Shown: in pieces, positions 1 to 5,881 of the stretch
Numbering within the stretch: position 1 is the first letter of the stretch
Layout: each line of letters begins with the position of its first letter
DNA from: JAIQFR01 sp041494445
GTDB lineage: Bacteria; Acidobacteriota; Polarisedimenticolia; Polarisedimenticolales; JAIQFR01
Reading direction: 5' to 3'
Assembly (NCBI GenBank): GCA_041494445.1
Contig: JBGQAU010000123.1
Span: 1-5,881 of the forward strand
Length of the DNA stretch: 5,881 bases
Translations under genes and position numbers: made by a program
The notes under the pieces: generated by a model
What the model was told of the DNA's origin: nothing
The model's input: the letters and a program-made list of their open reading frames with translations, nothing else
Database searches by the model: none

Positions 1-1
1 C

Positions 2-139
2 GACCTGATCCTCAAGATCAATCGCTACCTCCAGCTCTATAATGACAACCCGCGACCCTTCACCTGGACGAAATCAGCCAACGAAATCTTCGAGACCATG
101 TACGCCATGTGCAAAGCTACTTCCGAGTCGGCACACTAG
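2..139 (+). CDS. IS630-family transposase, C-terminal end (partial at window edge)
   Basis: The frame is open from base 2 to a TAG at 137-139, giving 45 residues. They match the conserved C-terminal tail of IS630-family (DDE, Tc1/mariner-like) transposases: an N-R-Y-x-x-x-Y-N-x-x-P-R-P-F segment followed by W-T-K-S-A-N-E-I-F, equivalent to the family's usual P-K-P-F-x-W-T-K-(T/S)-A-(D/N)-E-I. The short tail ending in S-E-S-A-H also resembles family members, so the natural C-terminus seems intact. The catalytic DDE residues lie upstream, outside the window, so I cannot tell a complete element from a remnant. The element's right terminal inverted repeat should lie shortly after 139, but without the left end I cannot mark it. 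The family call is recognition from sequence; activity is unknown. Confidence 0.82.
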   Translation, partial: DLILKINRYLQLYNDNPRPFTWTKSANEIFETMYAMCKATSESAH

Positions 140-754
140 GAAGCATACGCCGGCCGGCCCCGGAAGGGAACCGGCTCTCCGCAGCCGCTGGAGAGGAAGA
201 GAGCCGCTTCGTCGCGCCGGTCGCTGTTCACCACGTCGTCCGGCCAGACGCCGCCGCCGGAGAGCGCGAACCGTCTTTGTGGACGGAAGACGTCGCGAGT
301 TTCGCGGAGGTTATGGCAGAAAAGGTCGAAATTTCGGGCCGGGCTGTCAAGCAGAACGCGGGAGTTTGTAATCCGGTGGTCTGGCTCGGCAGGCACACCT
401 CAAATAGCGAAGAAAAAGGCGCACCGTTTCAACACCGAGCATGCTCTCTGGAGACGTCGGGCGTCCCCGGAGCGCCCACATATAGATGATGGCCCCGCAA
501 ACGCAGAGAAGAGGCATTGTCGGCCTCCCTGGAGCCACCTCGACGCGGCGCGACGACGACCGCACCCCCTCACGGGCGCCCATCCATTGGGTGGACGGGG
601 TTTTCGGTAGGGACACCGGGTCGAACCCGAGTGCGAATCCAGGGCGCGGCGGAAAGCGCTATCCACCCAGGCCGCGCGGCGTAGATAATCAAGCGAGTCC
701 GAAGCGGCGGCGGGGCAACATGCTCATGCCCGCGATGGGACTCGGAGGCGCGAC
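140..754. other. 615-bp gap without a convincing gene
   Basis: Short open frames exist here on both strands, but none has a good ribosome binding site, protein-like composition or a recognisable family. The right end of the IS630 element probably lies near the left edge. Visible small structures are a GCCGGCCGGC palindrome at 149-158, a CTCTCC/GGAGAG hairpin (175-180 with 190-195), two adjacent hairpins (CCGTC/GACGG at 271-286 and CGCGA/TCGCG at 294-306), a GAGCATGCTC palindrome at 437-446, and a CGGGT/ACCCG hairpin at 617-629. None matches a known RNA family or operator. By eye, parts of 300-430 are less GC-rich than the flanking genes, which could mean decayed or acquired DNA. The promoter of the downstream hydrolase gene should lie in the right part. 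Confidence 0.6.
744..748 (+). promoter_or_regulatory. Shine-Dalgarno sequence setting the GTG start at 755
   Basis: GGAGG lies six bases before the GTG at 755-757. It decides the start: the frame has an in-frame TAA at 686-688 and no ATG or GTG codon between that stop and 755. The signal peptide that follows directly supports the same choice. Confidence 0.75.
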
Positions 755-1804
755 GTGAGGCTCGCGAAGGCCGTCATCCTCGCCGGAATCGCCTGGAGCA
801 GCGCGGGAGCGCCCCTGGCCGCGGCAGCGACGCCGCGCGGCGTTCGCGTCGGCGGTTGGGTCACCCCCTGGGATTTCGGCGCTGGGGTCGAGCGGATCCG
901 ATCGAGCGGCGGGGTGCTCTCGGACGTCCTCTTCTTTGTGGCGCGCCTCGACCACGAGGGCGATCCCGTCGTGGTGGATCCGGCCGGAGGTGGGCTCGAG
1001 GAGGCGATCCGAGAGGCACGCGGGGCGGGGGCGTTCGTCTGGATGACGATCGTCAACGACCGCGAGGGCGATGCGCCGGGCAAGGCGGTCCGCCTCAAGG
1101 ATGCCGCCGTCGTCCACACGATCCTCGGAGATCCCGCGCGGCGCCGAGAGCACCGGGCGCGGATCGCCGATCTCGCGCGGAGGCTCGGTGTCGCGGGGGT
1201 GGACCTCGACTACGAGAACCTCTTCGCCCAGGACCGCGACCTCTACTCGGCCTTCGTGCGGGAGCTGGCCTCGGATCTGCACGCCGAGCGAAGGCTGCTC
1301 TCGGTCACGGTGCAGCCGAAGGCGTCGGACAGCGGCGCGCAGGGACCCGCGGCATCGGACTGGGCGGCGCTGTGCGCGGCCGCCGATCGGCTGCAGATCA
1401 TGCTGTACAACGAGCACAACGCGTCGACCGAGCCCGGGCCGGTCGCCTCCAAGCGGTGGGCCGGCGCGATCCTGGACTTCGCCGCCGGGCGCTGCGATCG
1501 CTCGAAGACGATCCCCGTCCTCAAGGTGTCAGGCATGGACTGGGGACCCGCCGGCGCCGAGTGGATCCCCCACTCGCGCGCGGCGGCGTTGGCGAAGCGG
1601 TACCGCGCAAGGATCGAGCGGGACCGAGGAGACGCGGTCCCGCATTTCCGCTACACCGACGCCGTCGGGAGGCACACGGTCTACTTCGAGGATACTGAGA
1701 GCCTCACGGAGAAGATCCGGCTCGCTGGCGGCCGCGGCTACGGCCGCGTTGTCCTGTGGAGCCTCGGCAGCGAGGATCCGACCCTCCTCCGCCGCAAGAA
1801 GTAG
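755..1804 (+). CDS. Secreted GH18-type glycoside hydrolase (chitinase / SleL-YaaH-like fold)
   Basis: A 349-residue protein with a GTG start placed by GGAGG at 744-748. Residues 1-25 look like a Sec signal peptide: M-R-L-A-K, a hydrophobic stretch, then an alanine-rich cleavage zone ending near A-A-A-A-T. The rest reads as one GH18 TIM barrel. The catalytic-strand motif A-G-V-D-L-D-Y-E occupies residues 147-154 (bases 1193-1216), so the DxDxE core is D150, D152 and proton donor E154. The more distant first Asp of the full DxxDxDxE motif is Ala147. The beta-6 motif is M-L-Y-N-E-H (216-221), with Asn219 where most members have Asp. The end is typical: F-x-Y-x-D-x-x-G near 298-305, F-E-D-x-E-S-L near 311-317, and V-V-L-W-S-L-G-S-E-D (332-341), whose Trp335 is the usual active-site-floor Trp. 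GH18 enzymes cleave beta-linked N-acetylglucosamine polymers by substrate-assisted catalysis. The exact substrate is unknown; an exported polysaccharide made by the convergent neighbour's locus is my inference. Reduced or no activity is possible. Confidence 0.85.
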   Translation: MRLAKAVILAGIAWSSAGAPLAAAATPRGVRVGGWVTPWDFGAGVERIRSSGGVLSDVLFFVARLDHEGDPVVVDPAGGGLEEAIREARGAGAFVWMTIVNDREGDAPGKAVRLKDAAVVHTILGDPARRREHRARIADLARRLGVAGVDLDYENLFAQDRDLYSAFVRELASDLHAERRLLSVTVQPKASDSGAQGPAASDWAALCAAADRLQIMLYNEHNASTEPGPVASKRWAGAILDFAAGRCDRSKTIPVLKVSGMDWGPAGAEWIPHSRAAALAKRYRARIERDRGDAVPHFRYTDAVGRHTVYFEDTESLTEKIRLAGGRGYGRVVLWSLGSEDPTLLRRKK

Positions 1805-1871
1805 GCACCGTCCCCGTCGCTACCTCGCACGATCCGGTCGCGACGCCCGGAGGCGGCAGCGTCCGCGTTCC
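1805..1871. other. Gap between convergent genes, no clear terminator
   Basis: These 67 bases separate the stop codons of the convergent hydrolase and exporter genes. A CGTCGC/GCGACG inverted repeat (1815-1820 with 1840-1845) and a GTCGCGAC palindrome (1837-1844) are present. There is no T-run on either strand, so an intrinsic terminator is not supported. Rho-dependent ending or antisense read-through between the two genes is possible. Confidence 0.4.
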
Positions 1872-4800
1872 TCAGAGGTGGAACTCGAGGGTGAGATTGA
1901 GGGATCGGCGGTGGTAGCCGGGATTGACGGAGTACTGCGCGTCGATCACGGTGCGGAATCGAGGGGTCCAGGCGCGCGACGCGCCGAGCCGGGCGCGGCT
2001 TACCCATCGGCCGCCGTGCGGCGCATCGTCGGCGAAGCCGGCTCCCGCCTCCGCGTCGAGCGAGTACCGCGACATCAGTTCGCTTCGGTAGCGCACGACC
2101 GCGAGGCCGGATACGAGCCTCTCGGGCATGTAGTAGAACGGTGAAAGGAAGCGGCTGTCCCCCAGCTCCATCGTCGCGCCGATCTCGATCCGCTCGCTCG
2201 GCCCCATGCCGCGCGACCAGCCCGCCCGCGCGTCCATCCGCCTGTTCCCGTCGTCGTAGCGTACCTCCGCCAGGGCGACGCGGGCCTTCCAGGGGCTCCC
2301 CTGGAACAGGTAGACGCCATCGCACCCTCGCCCCTGCATCCCCTCGCGCCGTGCCCCCACGGTCTCGACGTCCTCGATCGAGCATCCCGCGCGCACGCGA
2401 TGGCGGTCCACACCGCGCTGCGCCGTGATTTGCGCATTCACGCTGCTCGGTGCATCGCCGAAAGCGCTGCCGCGAACCCAGGCGTCGAGATTCCATCGCG
2501 CGGGCGCCTGCCACTCGCCGCCGAGGGTGAGCTCCCGACCGTGGAGAGCCGGGAAGGCCCGGTCGCGATAGGTCACGATCCCGGCCTCGGCCCGGATGCC
2601 GACCCCGAGGGGCAGCAGCATGTGACCGAGCAGCGTGCTCCTCCGCGTGTCGCGCCGGTCCGAGTCGGACGCGGCGAGGAAACCCGTCCCGAGCCTCGCT
2701 CCGAGATCCCAGTCGAGCCCTTCGCCAAGGCGCCGGCGGAAGGAGTCCGGAGGCTCGTCCGCCCGCGGCGGGAGTGCTCTGAGCTTGCTGCCGGCTTCGA
2801 GCACGCGGCCCTGCTCGCGGAGCGCCTCGGCGAGGTAGGGCACGGTCTCGGCGCCTACCCACGGCTCCCGTCGCTCCAGCTCGTCGAGCTCCTTGCCGGC
2901 GGTGTCGATGCGGCCGCTCCAGAGGTCATTCTTGGCCGCCTCGAAGCGCGCCTGGAACGGCGGGTACCCGAGGGCGAGGTGCTCGACCAGGCGCGCGCCG
3001 TCCCAGCCGCGCGGGACCGAGAAGCGGCGCAGCATCTGCGGGGAGTCCGTCCCGCCACGCAGGACGTTGTAGCCGCTCGAGTCCTGGACGAGTCCGAAAC
3101 GATAGTGCCGTTGGAACAGGCGCTCGTTGATCGCGGGAGCATCGGGCTCGTTCCCGCCGTACCCCTGGCCGATCTCCGAGAACGGGAACGCGTAGCCGGC
3201 GACGCGCCGTCCGGGCAGGTTCTCCTCGATCTTCCTCCGGCTCGCCGTGTAGTCCGAGTCGAGACGCTCCTCGAACTCCTCCCGTGTCTCGAGGCGGCCC
3301 TCGTCCTCGAGCCACTGGCGGTTGACGAGAAACTCGCCGAGATCCCCCGCGGCGTCCACCACGATCGGGTCGTGCGCGAGGTGGCCGTGGCTCTCGATGT
3401 CCCAGCGCCCGGTCGCGGCCAGGGTCGAGATCCGGTGCCAGTCGGCGTGGAACGGATTGTCGTCGTGGATCCGCGAGGTGGGCACGAACATCGTCGCCTT
3501 CATCCCGTGCCGCTCCAGCACGGGATCGCCCAGCTTGAAGGAGTCGAGCCTCGCGTCGTCGAAGGTGATCACGATGGGGCGTGCGGGGAAGGACTTCCTG
3601 CCCGCGATCATGTCCTCCAGATCGGGCAGCGAGACGGACGTGAAGCCGGCCTTGGCGAGCGCCGCGATCTGCTCCTCGAAGCGGGCCGCGGGGAGATTGA
3701 GGCTCCGGGGGTGCTCGCCGAGGCCGTGGTAGAGGAGGATCGGCACGTACGCCGTATCGCGTGGCGGGACCGCGACCGACGCGAGCAGCGCATCCGATTC
3801 CTCGTGATCGTGCAGCGACGCCAGGATCGTCGCTTTCCGGAGCGTGATCTCGTAGTCCTTCAGGAACGTGCTCCGGTTGTGCTCGATGAGATCGAGCGCG
3901 TCGTCGAAACGGCGGAGCGCGATGAGGGTGTCGAGGCGTCCCTGGAACACGTAGCGGTTCTGGGGGTACTGCCGGCGGAGATCGTCATAGATCGTGAGGG
4001 CCTCGCGGTTCTCGCGGAGGTCCCGATGCGCCTCGGCGAGGCCGAGCCGCAGCTCGAGGTCTCCCGGGCGCCGGAAGAGAGCGTCTTCGAGAACATCCAC
4101 CGCTCCGGTCAGCCGCCCGAGGTTCCGCAGCTCGTCCGCCAGCGACAACGGGTAAGAGGTCTTTCCCGGGAACCTTCGGGCGAGCTCTCCGAGCCATCGC
4201 GCAGCCTCGGCGTGGTCCTCGCGCACCGTGGCGTCCTCGGCCAGCAGCCGCAGCACCGGCTCCTGAGGACTCTCGGACGCGGCTTCCCGTCTCGCCGCCT
4301 CGAGGGCCGCCTCGTATTCCCCCGACTCGTACGTCGAGCGGAGCCAGTAGTGGATCGCTCTCGGCGAGACGTACCCCATGTCGAGGACCTTGCGCCATTG
4401 GTCCTTGGCGGCGGCGAAGTCCCGGGCTCGCCACAGGACCTCCGCGTAGAAGCGCTGGACCGCGAGGTCCCCCGGGAGTCTCGACGCGAGGTCCGACGCC
4501 AGCGGCCGGGCGCGGCTCAGGCGTCCGTCCTCGAGAAGGGTGCGCGCGAGGAGGAGGTTCGCGGCGTCGGGATCGGCGGAAAGCGCCAAGTTCCGCCCGG
4601 CTTCCTCCACCGCCCCGCCGAACTCTTTCCGCGCCAGACGGAGCTTCGCGAGCAGCTCGTGAGGCTGCGCCTCGCCGGGAAACACCGCGGCGTAGCGGCT
4701 CCAGACCTCCTCGCATTCGGTCCAAAGACCTTCCCTCCAGAGAGTCCAGCCCAGGTCGCGAAACGCGGGACGGTGCAGCGGGTCGGCCTCGAGCGCGCTC

Positions 4801-5881
4801 CTGTAGAGCGCGGCGGCCTCCGCGAGGCGGTCGCCGCCGTAGGCCTCCTTGGCGCGCACCGAGAGGAGCCGGGCGAGAGCGGAGCCGGCTGCTTCTCTTT
4901 TCGAGGGATCGGTCCTGGCGGAGCCGAGCCAGCGGGCGCCTTCGTCGTAGCCGCCGTGCGAGGCGAACAGGTCGGCCGCCTCGCGGAACGCGATGGAATC
5001 GGGTTGCGACCGGTCGAGCATCGCATCGAGCTGGCGCGTGGCCAGGGCGGTGTCTCCCGCGTCGAACGCGAGACGGGCGAGGCGCAGGTAGGCCTCCGCG
5101 TCGGCCGGGTCGGCGGTCGCGGCTTTCTCGAACCAGGATCGGGCATCGTCGGCGCGGCCCGCTTCGAGGCAAGCATCGCCGAGGTTCCGCGAGAGGGCGG
5201 CCGGGTCGGGCGGATTCGCGGCCGCCGCCCGCGTCCATGCCTCGATCGCGCGATCGGTCCGACCGGCGCGCCGTTCGGCCCATCCGAGGTTCGTGAGCTG
5301 TCGCGGGTCGCCCGGTTTCCATCGAAGCGCTGACTCGTACGCGGCGACGGCTTCATCCCACGCTCCTCGCTGGAACTCGCGGTTCCCTCGCTCGGACTCG
5401 AGCCGGGCTATCCGGGGGCCGAGAGGTGCCGCAAGCGACGGGTCGCGCGCGGCGGCTTGTCGAAGGGTTTCGACGGCCCGGTCGGGCTCGCCGCGCCTCT
5501 CCTCGAGCTCGGCCAGCCGGATTCGTGCCTTCAGGTGCGAGGGGTTGCCCTGCAGGATCGCGCGGTACTGGGCCTCGGCGTCGTCGGGACGATCGAGGCC
5601 CTCGAGCGCCTGCCCGTACCGCAGTCGGATGTCCGGCTGATCGTGACGCAGCTCGAGGCTCTTGCGAAGCACGGAGGCCGCCTCGGCCCACGCCCGGCGC
5701 GACGCCTGAGCCTCGCTGAGGGCGTTCAGCATCGAGACATTGTCCGGCTCGAGCTTGAGCAGCGTCGTCCAGAGGCGGATCGCTTCCGTGTCGTTCCCCA
5801 GCCGGTGTTGCGCCCAGCCGAGGTTCTCCCACGCCTTGACGAGTGCCGGGTCGGCGTGGACCGCCTGCTCGAATTGCTCCA
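1872..5881 (-). CDS. TPR / polysaccharide deacetylase / outer-membrane beta-barrel fusion, PgaA-PgaB-like exporter (5' end outside window)
   Basis: The frame is open from the right edge to the TGA at 1872-1874, giving 1335 visible residues. The Met codon at 5730-5732 is not the start, because coding TPR sequence continues upstream to the edge. Numbering from that Met, residues up to about 653 are TPR repeats. A NodB/PgaB-type deacetylase follows at about 660-921: L-L-Y-H-G (666-670), T-F-D-D-A (723-727) with metal-ligand Asp726, S-H-G-H-L-A-H (781-787) with His782 and His787 spaced as in PgaB, and F-P-F (849-851) at the place of the W-P-Y motif. Two more helical repeats span about 923-989. 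From about 1003 to 1286 come alternating hydrophobic beta-strands and an amphipathic last strand, L-N-L-T-L-E-F-H-L; some 285 residues is close to the size of PgaA's 16-strand barrel. In the PNAG system PgaA exports the polymer and PgaB partly deacetylates it; here both modules share one chain. A periplasm-to-outer-membrane location and a PNAG-like substrate are inferred. The signal peptide is out of view. Confidence 0.88.
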   Translation of the reverse strand, partial: EQFEQAVHADPALVKAWENLGWAQHRLGNDTEAIRLWTTLLKLEPDNVSMLNALSEAQASRRAWAEAASVLRKSLELRHDQPDIRLRYGQALEGLDRPDDAEAQYRAILQGNPSHLKARIRLAELEERRGEPDRAVETLRQAAARDPSLAAPLGPRIARLESERGNREFQRGAWDEAVAAYESALRWKPGDPRQLTNLGWAERRAGRTDRAIEAWTRAAAANPPDPAALSRNLGDACLEAGRADDARSWFEKAATADPADAEAYLRLARLAFDAGDTALATRQLDAMLDRSQPDSIAFREAADLFASHGGYDEGARWLGSARTDPSKREAAGSALARLLSVRAKEAYGGDRLAEAAALYRSALEADPLHRPAFRDLGWTLWREGLWTECEEVWSRYAAVFPGEAQPHELLAKLRLARKEFGGAVEEAGRNLALSADPDAANLLLARTLLEDGRLSRARPLASDLASRLPGDLAVQRFYAEVLWRARDFAAAKDQWRKVLDMGYVSPRAIHYWLRSTYESGEYEAALEAARREAASESPQEPVLRLLAEDATVREDHAEAARWLGELARRFPGKTSYPLSLADELRNLGRLTGAVDVLEDALFRRPGDLELRLGLAEAHRDLRENREALTIYDDLRRQYPQNRYVFQGRLDTLIALRRFDDALDLIEHNRSTFLKDYEITLRKATILASLHDHEESDALLASVAVPPRDTAYVPILLYHGLGEHPRSLNLPAARFEEQIAALAKAGFTSVSLPDLEDMIAGRKSFPARPIVITFDDARLDSFKLGDPVLERHGMKATMFVPTSRIHDDNPFHADWHRISTLAATGRWDIESHGHLAHDPIVVDAAGDLGEFLVNRQWLEDEGRLETREEFEERLDSDYTASRRKIEENLPGRRVAGYAFPFSEIGQGYGGNEPDAPAINERLFQRHYRFGLVQDSSGYNVLRGGTDSPQMLRRFSVPRGWDGARLVEHLALGYPPFQARFEAAKNDLWSGRIDTAGKELDELERREPWVGAETVPYLAEALREQGRVLEAGSKLRALPPRADEPPDSFRRRLGEGLDWDLGARLGTGFLAASDSDRRDTRRSTLLGHMLLPLGVGIRAEAGIVTYRDRAFPALHGRELTLGGEWQAPARWNLDAWVRGSAFGDAPSSVNAQITAQRGVDRHRVRAGCSIEDVETVGARREGMQGRGCDGVYLFQGSPWKARVALAEVRYDDGNRRMDARAGWSRGMGPSERIEIGATMELGDSRFLSPFYYMPERLVSGLAVVRYRSELMSRYSLDAEAGAGFADDAPHGGRWVSRARLGASRAWTPRFRTVIDAQYSVNPGYHRRSLNLTLEFHL
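3774..5881 (-). repeat. Tandem TPR-encoding array, about 20 repeats visible
   Basis: This is the N-terminal part of the large fusion gene. About 20 consecutive degenerate units of roughly 34 codons can be followed, with the TPR pattern of Leu-Gly near position 8, Gly near 15, an Ala-rich second helix, and a closing Pro (for example N-L-G-W-A-E-R-R-A-G-R-T-D-R-A). The array starts beyond the window. It is longer than the TPR region of E. coli PgaA and nearer to that of the cellulose exporter BcsC. Such arrays form periplasmic superhelices that bind partner proteins or polysaccharide. The DNA copies are diverged, so this is an old protein repeat and not a recent DNA duplication. Confidence 0.85.

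Noticed and set aside
136..396. An 86-codon minus-strand frame and an overlapping + strand frame (109-489) in the gap
   Set aside because: Neither matches a family I recognise, both lack a good ribosome binding site, and the + frame starts inside the transposase tail in another frame.
564..604. Nested inverted repeats (ACCCC/GGGGT around CCCA/TGGG) followed by TTTT as a terminator
   Set aside because: The stem is interrupted by many unpaired bases, the T-run has only four bases, and no gene end lies just upstream.
611..640. GGGTCGAACCCGAGTGCGAATCC as a tRNA T-arm
   Set aside because: The CGGGT/ACCCG stem closes a three-base loop, not the seven-base T-loop, and no anticodon or acceptor arms fit around it.
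684..689. GATAAT as a possible -10 box before the hydrolase gene
   Set aside because: It matches TATAAT at five of six positions, but no -35-like sequence lies at the right spacing upstream, so the promoter cannot be supported.
486..758. A 90-codon + strand frame whose TGA overlaps the GTG start of the hydrolase (GTGA)
   Set aside because: The overlap resembles translational coupling, but there is no Shine-Dalgarno sequence before 486 and the translation (Arg, Gly, Pro-rich) looks non-coding.
1071..2144. A 357-codon + strand frame overlapping the GH18-type gene and its downstream gap
   Set aside because: Ser- and Arg-rich shadow frame of the hydrolase; it runs on into the antisense of the barrel gene and has no recognisable domain.
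1738..2862. A 374-codon minus-strand frame overlapping the barrel region
   Set aside because: Arg- and Pro-rich, low-complexity translation in an alternative frame of the barrel-encoding sequence; no family features.
2400..5333. A 977-codon open frame on the + strand, antisense to the exporter fusion
   Set aside because: It mirrors the codon pattern of the minus-strand gene in GC-rich DNA. Its translation is rich in Arg, Glu, Gly and Val without any domain, whereas the opposite strand has clear TPR, deacetylase and barrel motifs.

Overview
The window is GC-rich (roughly two-thirds G+C by eye), with strong G/C third-position bias in its genes. It comes from a diderm bacterium: one encoded protein ends in an outer-membrane beta-barrel and the other carries a Sec-type signal peptide. 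I cannot assign a phylum. The style fits high-GC Gram-negative lineages such as Myxococcota and related deltaproteobacterial groups, Acidobacteriota, Gemmatimonadota or Eisenbacteria, but this is a guess from composition.

Layout, left to right. Bases 2-139 (+) are the last 45 codons of an IS630-family transposase, cut by the window edge. Bases 140-754 form a 615-bp gap with no convincing gene, only small palindromes and hairpins. Bases 755-1804 (+) encode a secreted glycoside hydrolase of the GH18 type, with a good Shine-Dalgarno sequence and a GTG start. A 67-bp gap without a clear terminator follows. From 1872 to beyond the right edge (-) runs a very large gene of which 1335 codons are visible. 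It encodes about 20 tetratricopeptide (TPR) repeats, a NodB/PgaB-type polysaccharide deacetylase domain, two more helical repeats and a C-terminal outer-membrane beta-barrel. The two complete gene ends converge.

The main discovery candidate is the large protein. In the known poly-beta-1,6-N-acetylglucosamine (PNAG) export system, the TPR-barrel porin PgaA and the deacetylase PgaB are separate proteins that work together at the outer membrane. Here a PgaB-like deacetylase sits inside a PgaA-like exporter, between the TPR superhelix and the barrel. The neighbouring GH18-type hydrolase would suit an N-acetylglucosamine polymer and may be the trimming enzyme of the same locus, a role comparable to the C-terminal hydrolase domain of PgaB. 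A synthase (PgaC-like GT2) would be expected upstream of the large gene, beyond the right edge, and cannot be seen here.
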